Below, one piece after another: positions 17,756-27,176 of a stretch of 64,000 nt of DNA. The notes under the pieces are model-generated. The model had not been told where the DNA came from and searched no databases. It worked only from the letters and a program-made list of their open reading frames with translations. The DNA is taken from the NCBI GenBank assembly GCA_015061945.1, contig SUVP01000009.1, positions 54,890 through 118,889 of the forward strand. Direction: 5' to 3'. The stretch's first letter is position 1, and each line of letters begins with the position of its first letter. The position numbers were made by a program, and so were the translations under genes. The DNA is from Opitutales bacterium. GTDB lineage: Bacteria; Verrucomicrobiota; Verrucomicrobiia; Opitutales; Intestinicryptomonadaceae.

Positions 17756-18418
17756 TTAGTTCCCTCGAGGAACAAGTGATTGCGAAAACGGGGTTTCTTC
17801 CGGCTTTTCTTCCTTCACTGGCAAATTATGCTTTTTCATCTCCTCCTTCGTCATAGGAGCAATCGAAAATTCGGTTTGGTCGTCCGTTGGGAATGGTGCG
17901 TCGATTGTCTTGGCAAATGCTATGACATCATCTGCCGACATCCCATGCAATGTCTTCGCCATTTCCTCTCTCTTTATTTTCTTTTTCTCGGAATCGTAAA
18001 TTATCCTCGCCAATGCCGACGAAAACGCACGCTGGCGGTCGAGCGGTAAGCCTATCAAAATCTGCCCTGTTGTCTTATTGAACATATCCATCGATGTCCC
18101 ATTCACACGCTCTGCCATTCCACGAACTTGCGGAGACATCGACTTTGCCAAGTCTATGATTTCATTCGCCGTCTTACCATTGACTAATTTTATATACTCT
18201 TTGTGTGCCGTCTGTTCGTCGTATCTTTGCGACAACACTACGCCTATCGTCGCCATCGCCGATGCAAACTTTTGCTGACGATAACTATCAAGCGATGTCA
18301 ATATCTCAAAAAAAGAATCTTGCAGTTTGTCGTTATTCGATGCGTCAATAACCTTCTCCGCTGAAAATACAAACGGACAAGCCATAAACACTAACACTGC
18401 ATACAAAATTCTCTTCAT
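17756..18418 (-). CDS. Exported protein of unknown function with an internal duplication
   Basis: 220 aa with a signal peptide (residues 1-19, ending FVFSA). Not recognised. The mature part contains two similar halves: a segment ending VNGKTANEIIDLAK (about residues 33-95) and one ending LHGMSADDVIAFAK (about 115-172), each with a helical stretch rich in Gln, Arg and Phe before it, such as YRQQKFASAMATIG and DRQRAFSSALARII. This recalls short lipoprotein domains such as DUF6694. The C-terminus is charged and Pro-rich, ending VPRGN. It diverges from the exported protein at 18509 with about 90 bp between them. Confidence 0.6.
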   Translation of the reverse strand: MKRILYAVLVFMACPFVFSAEKVIDASNNDKLQDSFFEILTSLDSYRQQKFASAMATIGVVLSQRYDEQTAHKEYIKLVNGKTANEIIDLAKSMSPQVRGMAERVNGTSMDMFNKTTGQILIGLPLDRQRAFSSALARIIYDSEKKKIKREEMAKTLHGMSADDVIAFAKTIDAPFPTDDQTEFSIAPMTKEEMKKHNLPVKEEKPEETPFSQSLVPRGN

Positions 18419-18469
18419 ACCAAAACGCAGTTTTACAAAATCGACAAATAAATCAAATAAATAATACGT

Positions 18470-18499
18470 TTGACAATATTACAAAAATTTAAATATACC
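18470..18499 (+). promoter_or_regulatory. Promoter of the exported protein at 18509, nearly leaderless
   Basis: TTGACA (18470-18475), 18-bp spacer, TATACC (18494-18499). The ATG is only 9 bp beyond the -10, so transcription should begin within a few bases of the start codon. Confidence 0.55.
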
Positions 18500-18508
18500 T
18501 TTTGAGAT

Positions 18509-19429
18509 ATGAAAAAGACTTTTACATTTCTACTTATATCCGCAATCCTCGCAGGAGCATCTACAACCGCTTCCGCCCTCGGTTTTTCAACCGTTGTAAC
18601 AAACGACAAAAGCAAAAACACTTACTCAAAGTGTGCATGGGAATCTGACCCACACCTTAACAAAGTTCCTTTGAGTGGTAAACCAGGACGTCGCGACCAC
18701 GTGTGGTTTCGCTCCTATAATAAAGACTTTATTATCGACGCACCTGTCAATGTAGGCTCTATCTCTGTCCTCTATGAAGGAAATGTTATCGCCGAAAATA
18801 AAACTATCCAAACTTCTAAAGGCAACCTCATGATGTCCGCATCTTCAAGCGGTGTATGTACGCTCACTCTTAAAAAATCAATGGTCAATATCCGCGGTAG
18901 CATCGGTATGGACGTTTGGGAAAAACTTAAACATATGGGCGGAATCTTAATGGACCTCGAAGATTCTAAAATAGAAGCAACAGGTGCCTTCTCCTTCAAC
19001 GTCCCAGCATGGCAAGCAAAGTTTGTAAAAAATCGCTCGGGTGCAACTATCAAAATGGCTGGCGACTCCCATATCAAAATTAAAGGCGATTTCCTCGTAG
19101 ACCCAATCCTCTCAGAACAACCAAATCTACACTTCCGATTCATCCTTAACGAAAAAGATGGTAAAATGCCATTCTTTAGCGCTAAACAAGGCTCTATCAA
19201 AAATTGCGAACTTCACCTGAATATTAAAAATAAATTGCGTAAAGGTATTTACCCACTCCTCGAAGCCACAGGTTCAAAAGCTTTTGAAGGTAAACTCCGC
19301 GCAATGACCCTTAACGGCAAAAACATCTCTTTCGACACCGTCACCCCTATCAACGGCGTAGACGTAGTTATCAAAATCGGCTCAGCCGACAAGAAAAAAC
19401 CAAACGATATCATCCTCGAAGTCAAATAA
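18509..19429 (+). CDS. Exported protein of unknown function, copy A of a two-member family in this window
   Basis: 306 aa with a signal peptide (residues 1-23, ending TTASA). No known domain recognised. The sequence alternates short hydrophobic strands with Gly, Asn and Lys, suggesting a beta-helix or beta-sandwich. It shares a scaffold with the protein at 46161: C[AT]W near residue 43, PLSGKPGRRDHVWFR (about 53-67), NEKDGKMPFFSAK (about 210-222), GIYPLLEATG and a C-terminal KPNDIILEVK. The P-x-x-G-K-P-G-x-x-D-x-V motif recalls the repeat of autotransporter-type surface proteins. No anchor motif is seen. Function unknown. Confidence 0.65.
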   Translation: MKKTFTFLLISAILAGASTTASALGFSTVVTNDKSKNTYSKCAWESDPHLNKVPLSGKPGRRDHVWFRSYNKDFIIDAPVNVGSISVLYEGNVIAENKTIQTSKGNLMMSASSSGVCTLTLKKSMVNIRGSIGMDVWEKLKHMGGILMDLEDSKIEATGAFSFNVPAWQAKFVKNRSGATIKMAGDSHIKIKGDFLVDPILSEQPNLHFRFILNEKDGKMPFFSAKQGSIKNCELHLNIKNKLRKGIYPLLEATGSKAFEGKLRAMTLNGKNISFDTVTPINGVDVVIKIGSADKKKPNDIILEVK

Positions 19430-19435
19430 TTTGTC

Positions 19436-19480
19436 TGACGGGCACCGGCGGACATTGCTGACGCAATCGTCCTTTGAAAC
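19436..19480 (+). repeat. Left terminal inverted repeat
   Basis: 45 bp identical to the reverse complement of 19995-20039; it begins 6 bp after the stop of the preceding gene. Confidence 0.9.
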
Positions 19481-19499
19481 GGGTGGCACAATTTTACAG

Positions 19500-19527
19500 A
19501 AAACTCTCCAAGGCGTTGGAGAGTTTT
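19500..19527. terminator. Stem-loop of the left element end, terminator-like
   Basis: Perfect 12-bp stem AAAACTCTCCAA / TTGGAGAGTTTT with loop GGCG. It can end transcripts of the exported protein gene. Related stems at 19947 and 27319 keep CCAA-loop-TTGG but differ in the outer pairs with matching changes on both arms. Confidence 0.75.
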
Positions 19528-19640
19528 CGTTTTAGTTTTTTAATGGTGTTTTTTCTAATAAAAAGAAAAGCGTGGGAACTTGCAATTCATTGTATTCAGC
19601 TCCGTAAAACATCGACTGGAAGCGTAGGTGCAATTCCCCC

Positions 19641-19715
19641 GATATTCTATTGTAAAAATGTGCAACATTTTTAGTTATTGCCATACTACACTGGCAATAA
19701 CGGCAATAGAATATC
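19641..19715. repeat. Palindrome able to fold as a three-way junction
   Basis: Outer 12-bp stem GATATTCTATTG (19641-19652) / CAATAGAATATC (19704-19715). Inside it are two perfect hairpins: AAAAATGT-GCA-ACATTTTT (19654-19672) and TTATTGCCA / TGGCAATAA (19675-19683 / 19692-19700). Confidence 0.7.
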
Positions 19716-19816
19716 AAAGAGGTAGAATAAAAGCACCGATTCATCTCTTTTATTATTCTAAAAAAATAAACCATTAAAATAGCAATACACACAAAATAAA
19801 AATCCGAACAGGGATA

Positions 19817-19925
19817 GGAGCATTGCAAATGCAATCTCCGTAAGGGGCAAAGCCCCTTCAACGATGTGCAGGTGGCTCACCTGCTTGCAGTGGGGTTTGG
19901 GGAGGGTGCAACCAACCCTCCCCAA
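19817..19925. repeat. Run of four strong hairpins
   Basis: GGAG-c-ATTGCA/TGCAAT-CTCC (19817-19839), AAGGGGC/GCCCCTT (19842-19858), GCAGGTG/CACCTGC (19868-19884) and TTGGGGAGGGT/ACCCTCCCCAA (19897-19925). All have perfect stems apart from one bulge and short loops. Confidence 0.75.
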
Positions 19926-19946
19926 CATCTATTAACTCCTAAAAAC

Positions 19947-19976
19947 GAAAGACCACCAACGCATTGGTGGTCTTTC
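19947..19976. terminator. Stem-loop of the right element end
   Basis: 13-bp stem GAAAGACCACCAA / TTGGTGGTCTTTC with loop CGCA, the counterpart of the left-end stem-loop with different but compensated pairs. Confidence 0.65.
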
Positions 19977-19994
19977 TGTAAAATCCGGCAACCT

Positions 19995-20039
19995 GTTTCA
20001 AAGGACGATTGCGTCAGCAATGTCCGCCGGTGCCCGTCA
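19995..20039 (-). repeat. Right terminal inverted repeat
   Basis: 45 bp identical to the reverse complement of 19436-19480. It ends 20 bp before the nusA promoter. Confidence 0.9.
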
Positions 20040-20059
20040 TATAAAAAACAAAAAAAAGA

Positions 20060-20088
20060 TTGACTTATGTGGCTGGTTAGTAGAGTAT
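20060..20088 (+). promoter_or_regulatory. Promoter of the nusA operon
   Basis: TTGACT, 17-bp spacer, GAGTAT. The predicted leader of about 110 nt contains the attenuator-like hairpin at 20121. Confidence 0.55.
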
Positions 20089-20120
20089 TTTGTTTAAATA
20101 GGAAGAATACTCGTTGAAGG

Positions 20121-20145
20121 GTAGGCAATTTGCCTGCTTTTTTTT
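20121..20145 (+). terminator. Attenuator-like terminator in the nusA leader
   Basis: Seven-pair stem GTAGGCA / TGCCTGC with loop ATT, followed directly by eight or more T, between promoter and nusA start. Such a site could regulate the operon by termination, which NusA itself affects. Confidence 0.6.
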
Positions 20146-20203
20146 GTCTATGGACACAGCGGGGAAAAATTTAGAAAGAACAAATTAACTGAAAGAAAGA
20201 ATT

Positions 20204-21454
20204 ATGAGCAACAGTAGCGAAATCCTTGCAATTCTCGAATACATGGAGAAAGAAAAGCAAATCAGTCGTCAAGATATGATTGAATCTATTGCGGCGGCGA
20301 TTAGAAATGCGGCGACAAAGAGTGCACATGCTGGTTATGATTTAAAGATAGAAATCAATCCACGTTCAGGTGCGTTAAAGTCTTGGGCGTTGCTCACGGT
20401 TACGGATAGCGTAGCAGATCCGGCGACACAGATTCACATTGACAAGGCGAAGCTTTTCAAGGCAGACGCTGTTATTGGTGATGTAATTGAACGCGAGCTT
20501 GATCTTTCTAATTTGGGACGTATTGCTGCGAAGAACGTTTACCAAACAATCATTCAGAAAGTGCGTCAATTTGAAAAAGAACGCATTTATGACGACTACA
20601 AGGATGTAGTTGGCGACATTGTATCGGGTACAGTACGCCGTCGTGAGAAGGGTGCATTTATTGTAGACTTGGGCAAGGCAGAAGCGATTATGCCGAAGCG
20701 TGAATGCGTAGCGGGTGAAGATTACGCACCGGGCGAACGCATCCGTTGTTTACTTTTGGAAATTGACAATTCGCCTCGTGGACCAGAAATTATTCTCAGT
20801 CGAGCAAGCTACAAGTTTGTAAGAAAGCTTTTCGATGTAGAAGTATCTGAAATTGCAGATGGCACAGTAAGAATTGAAGCGATGGCTCGTGAGCCAGGGT
20901 ATCGCACAAAGATAGCGGTTGCATCGGACGACCCTCGTATTGATCCAGTTGGAGCATGTGTAGGAGCGGGTGGTTCACGTGTAAAGAGTATTGTTCGCGA
21001 ACTCAATGGTGAGAAAATTGACGTTATCAAATATTCGCCAGATCCAAAGACACTTCTGGAAGAATGCATCAAGCCGGCGGTTGCGAAGAACGTAAAAGTT
21101 GACGTTGCGAACAGACTTATATCTTTTGAAGTATCAGAAAAAGACTTGTCTGTTGTGATTGGTAAGCGTGGTTCAAATGCAAAGCTTACATCACGTTTGC
21201 TTGGTTGGAAACTTGACATCGCCAAGGAAGTTGAAGCACCAGTTGGTGTTGATGAAAAGGTTGCACAGGCGGCGGATATGCTTTCGGCATCGCTTGATAT
21301 CGACTTTAACAAAGCGGCGATATTGGTACAAAATGGTTTTGTCAGCCCAGACGCATTTGAAGATGTTGACGTGTCTGACTTAGTAGATATGGGCTTCTCG
21401 GCAGAAGACGCAGAGGCAATTATCAGTGCTGTAAAAAAATATCAATCGCAATAA
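20204..21454 (+). CDS. nusA: Transcription termination/antitermination factor NusA
   Basis: 416 aa, binds RNA polymerase and RNA and modulates pausing, termination and antitermination. Domain order: N-terminal polymerase-binding domain (1-125), S1 domain (about 130-200, [21 protein letters not shown]), KH1 containing [20 protein letters not shown]2 containing [19 protein letters not shown], and a C-terminal helix-hairpin-helix segment ([20 protein letters not shown]). First gene of nusA-infB-rbfA-nrnA-truB-ribF. The gene rimP, which commonly stands immediately upstream, is absent; the position is taken by the hairpin element. Confidence 0.96.
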   Translation: MSNSSEILAILEYMEKEKQISRQDMIESIAAAIRNAATKSAHAGYDLKIEINPRSGALKSWALLTVTDSVADPATQIHIDKAKLFKADAVIGDVIERELDLSNLGRIAAKNVYQTIIQKVRQFEKERIYDDYKDVVGDIVSGTVRRREKGAFIVDLGKAEAIMPKRECVAGEDYAPGERIRCLLLEIDNSPRGPEIILSRASYKFVRKLFDVEVSEIADGTVRIEAMAREPGYRTKIAVASDDPRIDPVGACVGAGGSRVKSIVRELNGEKIDVIKYSPDPKTLLEECIKPAVAKNVKVDVANRLISFEVSEKDLSVVIGKRGSNAKLTSRLLGWKLDIAKEVEAPVGVDEKVAQAADMLSASLDIDFNKAAILVQNGFVSPDAFEDVDVSDLVDMGFSAEDAEAIISAVKKYQSQ

Positions 21455-21512
21455 AATCTAAAATCGGTTGAAAATTAAAATTCGACTTAAAAAGGCAAAA
21501 CAAGGCGTTTAG

Positions 21513-24092
21513 ATGAGTATAAGAGTACATGCTTTAGCTAAAGAGCTGAATGTTCCGAGCAAAGAGTTGGTAGATTTTATCAACTCTCGCAAAGACATAT
21601 ATGGTTTGGAGATTAAGACATCTTCAAATACTATTGCAGATTTGTACGCAGAAGAAATCATAAAGGATTTCAAAGCTACGGCTGTTGTATCGGCTTCTAA
21701 TGAAAGCACAGAAGACAAGGCAGAAAAACCTGCTAAATCTTCAAGCAAAAAGAAGTCTGAAAAGGGAGCGGAGGAAAAAGCACCTAAAGCAGAATCAAAG
21801 GTAGAAAAACCTGAAGCTCCGAAAAAGATTGTAAAATCGGCATCTGACGTAGAAGCCGAAAAGCGTGCAAAGCAAGAAGCTGAAGAAGCAAAGAAAGCCG
21901 AAGCACAAAAAGCAAAGGAAGAAAAGGTAGAGCCTAAAGTTGAAGCACCAAAGGCAGAGCCAAAGCAACCTGCTCGCCCCCCAGTGATGACACCTCCGCC
22001 TGTTTCGACTACACGCAAGCCAATGCCAGCAGTGCCACCAATGGTATCACGTCCAAAGATTTCGATGCCACCAGTGCCTCCGCCAGTTGTAAAGAAGCCA
22101 AGTCAGCCAGTACAGCCTGAAGTAATAGTCAGGGCAGAACCGAAGCAACCATCGCGTCCAGCAGTTCCGCCGATGCCAAAAATTTCACGTCCATCGGCAC
22201 CAGCACCACTCGTGCCACCGACGACACGCAAGGCAGCACCAGCAATTCCACCAAGTGTAGCAAAGCCAACGCAAGAGACAGCACCTCAGCCAGAGGGCAA
22301 GAAGAAGATAATTATGGTAAAGCCACCAATTATCGTTCGAGACTTTGCAAAGGCAATCGATGTAAAACCATTCCGTCTTATTTATGAACTTTTGGACATG
22401 GGTATTTTTGCGTCGATGAATCAAGCTATCGAAGAACCTATCGCAATCAAGATAGCACAAAATCACGGAGTAGAGCTTGACATCAAACACAGAGGCGAAC
22501 AACAGCAACAACAGCTTGCCGCCGCTGCTGCAAAGCGTGAAATGGCAAAACGTATTGAGGACGATATTAAAAATTATGTAGAACGCCCACCAATCGTTTG
22601 TATTTTAGGACACGTTGACCACGGCAAAACAACATTGCTCGATACAATTCGTTCGACAAATGTTGTCGCTGGTGAAGCTGGCGGAATCACACAGCACACA
22701 GCAGCGTATCAAGTTGAATGCAACAAGAAAAAGATTACATTCCTCGATACTCCTGGGCACGCAGCTTTCTCGAAGATGCGTGAACGTGGTGCAAATGTTA
22801 CCGATATCGCAATTCTCGTCGTAGCAGCTGATGACGGCTTTATGCCACAAACAGACGAAGCACTCGCATTCGCACAAAAAGCGGGCGTACCTGTCGTTGT
22901 TGCAATCAACAAGATGGACGCAAAGGGTGCAAATATCGACCGTGTAAAACAACAAATGCAAAAGCGTGGTATCACTTCAGAAGACTGGGGTGGCGAAACA
23001 CTTTGCACACCAATTTCGGCACTCAAAAATACGAACATCGACAAACTTCTCGAGCTTGTTCTCTTGCAAGCTGAAATGATGGATTTAAAGGCAAACCCAA
23101 AAGCAACTCCAGAAGGTGTTATTATCGAAAGTCAGCTTGAACAAGGACGTGGTGCGACATCGACAGTTATCGTTCGTGCGGGTACGCTTAAATCGGGCGA
23201 TGTAGTTGTTTGCGGAGAAAATTGGTGTAAAGTACGTGCACTTCTCGACGACCGTGGAAAGAAAATGGACAAGGCTTTGCCTGCAACACCAGCAGTAGTA
23301 ATGGGCTGGACAGGTGCACCAGAAGCGGGCGAATCTTTCAAGCGTGTTGAAAATGATAGAACTGCACGCAAGATGGTCGAAGAAACAATCCTCGAACGCA
23401 AGAAAGAAGCTGCAGCAGAATCAGCACCAAAGCCAACAAGCTTTGAAGAACTTATGGCGGCGATTGAAAATAAAGACCAAAAGATTTTCAGATGCGTTGT
23501 TAAGAGCGACGTATCTGGTACGGTTGAAGCACTCGTCGCATGTCTCGAAGACATCAAGAGCGATAAAGTTAAGCTCGAAGTTATTTCAAGTGGCGTAGGT
23601 CAAATTTCAAAGACCGACGTTGAATTTGCCGCAACTGCACAGGCATCGATTGTCGCTTTCAATGTAAAGCAAGAAAATGGTGTTGCAGGTTTGGCAAAAC
23701 ACAAAGGTGTTGATTTTATCACTCACAATATCATTTACGAACTCATCAATCAAGTTCGTGATGCTATGAAAAATCTTCTCGAACCAGAATTGCGAGAAAA
23801 CAAACTCGGTGCAGCAGAAGTTCGTGCATTGTTCAACGTTTCCAAAGGTGGAAAAGTTGCTGGATGTATGGTTACCGAAGGAATTATCAAACGCGACAAA
23901 TTTGCTCGTGTATTCCGCAAGGGTAAAGAAATTTCAAAGGGCCGTGTATCAGACCTCAAACGCTTTAAGGACGACGTATCGGAAGTCCGTGCTGGTTATG
24001 AATGCGGTATTTCTCTCAACAACTTCAACGAATTTGAACCAGGCGATCTCATCGAATGTTTTGAAATTCTTGAAATCCGTCCAGATCTCTAA
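21513..24092 (+). CDS. infB: Translation initiation factor IF-2
   Basis: 859 aa GTPase that delivers fMet-tRNA to the 30S subunit. N-terminal IF2-N domain (1-50), then a low-complexity linker rich in Lys, Glu, Ala and later Pro (about 65-270, with repeated PAVPPMP-type stretches), a second IF2-N-like segment (about 276-325), the G domain with GHVDHGKTT at about 366-374, DTPGHAAF and NKMD, and C-terminal beta-barrel domains. The Pro-rich linker varies between bacteria. Complete; 58 bp after nusA. Confidence 0.97.
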   Translation: MSIRVHALAKELNVPSKELVDFINSRKDIYGLEIKTSSNTIADLYAEEIIKDFKATAVVSASNESTEDKAEKPAKSSSKKKSEKGAEEKAPKAESKVEKPEAPKKIVKSASDVEAEKRAKQEAEEAKKAEAQKAKEEKVEPKVEAPKAEPKQPARPPVMTPPPVSTTRKPMPAVPPMVSRPKISMPPVPPPVVKKPSQPVQPEVIVRAEPKQPSRPAVPPMPKISRPSAPAPLVPPTTRKAAPAIPPSVAKPTQETAPQPEGKKKIIMVKPPIIVRDFAKAIDVKPFRLIYELLDMGIFASMNQAIEEPIAIKIAQNHGVELDIKHRGEQQQQQLAAAAAKREMAKRIEDDIKNYVERPPIVCILGHVDHGKTTLLDTIRSTNVVAGEAGGITQHTAAYQVECNKKKITFLDTPGHAAFSKMRERGANVTDIAILVVAADDGFMPQTDEALAFAQKAGVPVVVAINKMDAKGANIDRVKQQMQKRGITSEDWGGETLCTPISALKNTNIDKLLELVLLQAEMMDLKANPKATPEGVIIESQLEQGRGATSTVIVRAGTLKSGDVVVCGENWCKVRALLDDRGKKMDKALPATPAVVMGWTGAPEAGESFKRVENDRTARKMVEETILERKKEAAAESAPKPTSFEELMAAIENKDQKIFRCVVKSDVSGTVEALVACLEDIKSDKVKLEVISSGVGQISKTDVEFAATAQASIVAFNVKQENGVAGLAKHKGVDFITHNIIYELINQVRDAMKNLLEPELRENKLGAAEVRALFNVSKGGKVAGCMVTEGIIKRDKFARVFRKGKEISKGRVSDLKRFKDDVSEVRAGYECGISLNNFNEFEPGDLIECFEILEIRPDL

Positions 24093-24098
24093 ACCGAA

Positions 24099-24485
24099 AT
24101 GGGACAACGCAAGATTAGAGTCGGTGAACTGATAAGACGCGAGCTGAGCGAAATTTTGCACAGCCGTTGGCGTACTGAAACAGTCGCAATGACAATCACA
24201 GAAGTCGATATCTCGCCCGATTTACGCAACGCACGTGTGTACTATTCTGTAATAGGTAATCGTGAAAATGTTGCGAAAGTCGGCAGACTTTTGGCGTCGA
24301 TTAAGCGCGACCTCAAACAGCTTCTCTCAAAAAAAGTAATCCTGAAATATACTCCTGAATTGAACTTTGTTTTCGATCCATCAGCCGAACGAGCAATGAA
24401 AATTCTCGCTACTCTCGACGAACTCGATGAAGCCGAAAGAATGGAAAACGAAAATAAAGATGAGGATAATTCAGCCGATAATTGA
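24099..24485 (+). CDS. rbfA: Ribosome-binding factor A
   Basis: 128 aa, KH-fold factor for late 30S maturation and 16S 5' end processing. Motifs RKIRVGELIRRELSEIL, VDISPDLRNARVYYS and LKYTPELNFVFDPS are characteristic. It begins 6 bp after infB. The C-terminus is acidic (ERMENENKDEDNSADN). Typical length and context. Confidence 0.94.
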   Translation: MGQRKIRVGELIRRELSEILHSRWRTETVAMTITEVDISPDLRNARVYYSVIGNRENVAKVGRLLASIKRDLKQLLSKKVILKYTPELNFVFDPSAERAMKILATLDELDEAERMENENKDEDNSADN

Positions 24486-24493
24486 TTTTTGTT

Positions 24494-25501
24494 ATGAGCC
24501 AGTTTTTTCCCGCTTTTGTAGATAGCTTTAACGAACTTCTAACTCTCGTAAAAGATAAGAAAATTGCGGTTGTCGGGCATATGCGTCCAGACGGCGACTG
24601 TATCGGTTCGCAATTTGCACTCGCAGAATTTTTGCGTCAAGCAGGAGCAAAAGATGTCGTGTGTCTTAACCAAAACCCTGTTCCGTATCTTTACGAAAAT
24701 TTAGGTGCAGGCGAAAAGATGTTATCGGCAGAAGATTTCACCGACAAGTCCTACGAAATTATCACTGTCGATTGTGCCGATTACAAACGCACCAATTTGA
24801 CATTGTGCGAGCGTTTCCCGAATGTACTTGCGTGCATAGACCACCATGCGTCAAACGCACCATCGGCAAAAATAAATATCATCGATTCAAAAGCAAGTGC
24901 TACGGCAGAGCTTATCGCTGGGCTTGCTTTCGACGCTAATTTGAAATTTTCAGAACGTGTGTGCAACCTTCTCTACACTGGGATTGTAATGGATACACGT
25001 CAGTTCACCACTACATCTACACGAGCATTAACTTTTGAAATTGCAACAGCACTCGTCAAGGCTGGTGCAGACGCTCCTCAAGTTGCAGTAGAACTTTATC
25101 AACGTGAACGTTTCGGCAAACTTCGCCTTATGGCTGAATATTTGCAATCGCTAAAATTACATTTTAACGGACGCATTTGTATCGGTATTCTTCCAGCTGG
25201 AATTTACGAAAAAACCGATTCAGAAAAAGCCGATAGCGACGGATTGGTCGACTTGGCTCGTAGCGTAAATGGCGTAGATATCGCTGTTCTGCTCGAAGAT
25301 CTCGCTCACGGAGTAAAGGGAAGTTTGCGTGCAAAAGATGCAAAATATGCTGTAAATGAAATTGCATCAAAATTCGGCGGAGGCGGACATCTTGCAGCGG
25401 CAGGCTTCACTGCCGAAGGCGAAAAAATAGAAACATTTTACCCAAAGCTTCTCGAAATAATCGAAAACTCATTGAAGCAAAAAGATAAATTTAACTCATA
25501 A
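24494..25501 (+). CDS. nrnA: DHH-family phosphoesterase, oligoribonuclease/pAp phosphatase NrnA
   Basis: 335 aa from the ATG at 24494; a TTG four codons upstream overlaps rbfA. The DHH domain carries [25 protein letters not shown] and the name-giving IDHHASN; the C-terminal DHHA1 domain carries [20 protein letters not shown] and [10 protein letters not shown]. NrnA degrades short RNA oligomers and 3',5'-pAp in a manganese-dependent reaction. Its place between rbfA and truB is conserved in many bacteria. Confidence 0.92.
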   Translation: MSQFFPAFVDSFNELLTLVKDKKIAVVGHMRPDGDCIGSQFALAEFLRQAGAKDVVCLNQNPVPYLYENLGAGEKMLSAEDFTDKSYEIITVDCADYKRTNLTLCERFPNVLACIDHHASNAPSAKINIIDSKASATAELIAGLAFDANLKFSERVCNLLYTGIVMDTRQFTTTSTRALTFEIATALVKAGADAPQVAVELYQRERFGKLRLMAEYLQSLKLHFNGRICIGILPAGIYEKTDSEKADSDGLVDLARSVNGVDIAVLLEDLAHGVKGSLRAKDAKYAVNEIASKFGGGGHLAAAGFTAEGEKIETFYPKLLEIIENSLKQKDKFNS

Positions 25502-25506
25502 ATCTA

Positions 25507-26235
25507 ATGGAAAAATTAGGCACAGATTACGAAGGCGTACTTCTTATCGACAAAACACAAGGTTGGACATCGCACGATATTGTCAACAAAGTTAGACGTT
25601 GTCTGAAAATTAGAAGTGTCGGACACGCTGGAACACTCGACCCCCTCGCAACTGGTCTGCTAATTGTACTCGTCGGCAAAGCTACAAAAGTTTCGCAATA
25701 TCTGATGAGTTTGAGCAAGGTTTATGACGGCGAACTCGTTCTCGGCAAAGAAACAAATTCACACGATGTCGAAGGCGAAACCGTCGCAGAATTCCCCGTT
25801 CCAGAAGGACTCGACGAAGAAAGTTTCCGCAAACAAATGGCAACTTTCATCGGCGACCAATACCAAACTCCGCCTATGTTTTCGGCTAAAAAATTAAACG
25901 GAATCCCCCTCTACAAGCTCGCAAGACAAGGTCAAGAAGTTAAACGTGATCCACGCTTTATAAATATCTCGAAATTTGAATTGCTTGAATGGAATAAGCC
26001 GTCGGCAAAGTTTAGACTCGCATGTAGCAAGGGTACATACGTTCGCACTGTCTGCCACGATTTAGGCAAACGTATCGGATGTGGTGCTCATATGACACAG
26101 TTGCGTCGCATCTCAAGCGGAAAATTTGATGTCGCAAACGCTATCACTATCGACCAACTCGCACAATTAAATCCGTCTGAAATCAAAAAAATATTGATTC
26201 CTGTCGCCGAAGCTGTGCCAAGTTTGGCTTTGTAA
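25507..26235 (+). CDS. truB: tRNA pseudouridine-55 synthase
   Basis: 242 aa. Converts U55 in the T-loop of tRNAs to pseudouridine. The sequence shows [20 protein letters not shown], the catalytic-Asp motif [34 protein letters not shown] and [15 protein letters not shown]. Five bp after nrnA and 2 bp before ribF. Slightly short because there is no C-terminal PUA domain. Confidence 0.95.
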   Translation: MEKLGTDYEGVLLIDKTQGWTSHDIVNKVRRCLKIRSVGHAGTLDPLATGLLIVLVGKATKVSQYLMSLSKVYDGELVLGKETNSHDVEGETVAEFPVPEGLDEESFRKQMATFIGDQYQTPPMFSAKKLNGIPLYKLARQGQEVKRDPRFINISKFELLEWNKPSAKFRLACSKGTYVRTVCHDLGKRIGCGAHMTQLRRISSGKFDVANAITIDQLAQLNPSEIKKILIPVAEAVPSLAL

Positions 26236-26237
26236 TA

Positions 26238-27176
26238 ATGGACGAAATCTTAATATCGCTCGATGAACTCAAGGTCTTCCAAGATCCTTGTGTTTTAGCC
26301 ATTGGTATGTTCGACGGCTTGCATATCGGGCATTTACAGGTTATCGCAAAAGCTAAAGAGCTTGCAGAAAAATATAACGCAAAACTTTCTGTTCTCACGT
26401 TTTCTCCGCATCCATCGCAAGTTATCAATATGGGTCGCACGCCCGTAGAAATGCTATTTCAACCAGATGTTAGAGCGAAAATGTTTAAAGACGCTGGTAT
26501 CGAGTTCGTATTTGTAAAAAATTTTGATACCCACTTTGCCGAAAAATCAAGCGATGATTTCCAAATATTTCTTCAAGAAAAATTCCCAAACCTCAAAGGT
26601 ATTGTCACTGGCGAAAATTTCCTCTACGGTAAAAATGCCAAGGGAAATCCTCAAACTCTAACAGAAATGGCAAATCGCTCCGGCTGGGAATACTCCGCCG
26701 TTAAGGGCGTATATCTCGACGACCAAAGACGTATGAGTTCGTCCCTTATGCGACAAGCCCTCAAATCTGCCGACCTCCAACTATTCGAAAAAATTGCCGG
26801 CTACCCCTACACTGCACAAGGCGTTGTATCATCAGGACGAAAACTCGGCAGAACTATCGGCTTCCCGACCCTAAACCTTAAATGGAATCCTGAATGCAAA
26901 CCACCTTTTGGCGTCTATTCAGTAGAGTTGACTTTCAACAACAAAAAATATCTCGGTATCGCAAACTACGGAACTAACCCAACTGTCGCCGAAACCACGC
27001 CAACCTTAGAAACTCACCTCTTTGACGACAATATCAACTTCGGCGAAGGTGCATACATTTCCGTATCCCTAAAAAAATTTATACGTCCTCAAAAAAAATT
27101 TAATTCTATCCAAGAACTAAAACAACAAATCTCCCAAGATTTTTTACTACACGGGCACCGACAGGCGATTGATTAA
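26238..27176 (+). CDS. ribF: Bifunctional riboflavin kinase/FAD synthetase
   Basis: 312 aa. The N-terminal FAD synthetase half has AIGMFDGLHIGHLQVIAKA (the usual GNFDG is GMFDG) and a C-terminal-half nucleotide signature (RMSSSLMRQAL); the riboflavin-kinase half has GRTIGFPTLNLKWNPECKPP, GIANYGTNPTV and ETHLFD. Makes FMN and FAD. The last seven residues (GHRQAID) and the stop codon are encoded by a dispersed repeat (from 27152), so the native C-terminus has probably been replaced or extended by repeat insertion. Last gene of the nusA operon. Confidence 0.93.
   Translation: MDEILISLDELKVFQDPCVLAIGMFDGLHIGHLQVIAKAKELAEKYNAKLSVLTFSPHPSQVINMGRTPVEMLFQPDVRAKMFKDAGIEFVFVKNFDTHFAEKSSDDFQIFLQEKFPNLKGIVTGENFLYGKNAKGNPQTLTEMANRSGWEYSAVKGVYLDDQRRMSSSLMRQALKSADLQLFEKIAGYPYTAQGVVSSGRKLGRTIGFPTLNLKWNPECKPPFGVYSVELTFNNKKYLGIANYGTNPTVAETTPTLETHLFDDNINFGEGAYISVSLKKFIRPQKKFNSIQELKQQISQDFLLHGHRQAID

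Larger units (their letters stand above)
19436..20039. mobile_element. Hairpin-rich 604-bp non-coding element with 45-bp perfect terminal inverted repeats (MITE-like)
   Basis: The two ends are exact inverted copies over 45 bp (19436-19480 and 19995-20039, starting TGACGGGCACCGGCGG). Each end continues inward, after a diverged spacer, with TTTTACAGAAA and then a terminator-like stem-loop. The interior carries a three-way-junction palindrome and a run of four strong hairpins but no convincing gene; the only sizeable open frame runs antisense through hairpins. This looks like a non-autonomous mobile element or a structured RNA island between the exported protein gene and nusA. No target duplication is evident. 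Confidence 0.7.

Noticed and set aside
19877..20128. An 83-codon open frame on the minus strand through the hairpin element
   Set aside because: It consists of hairpin and terminal-repeat sequence, has no ribosome site and no recognisable domain.
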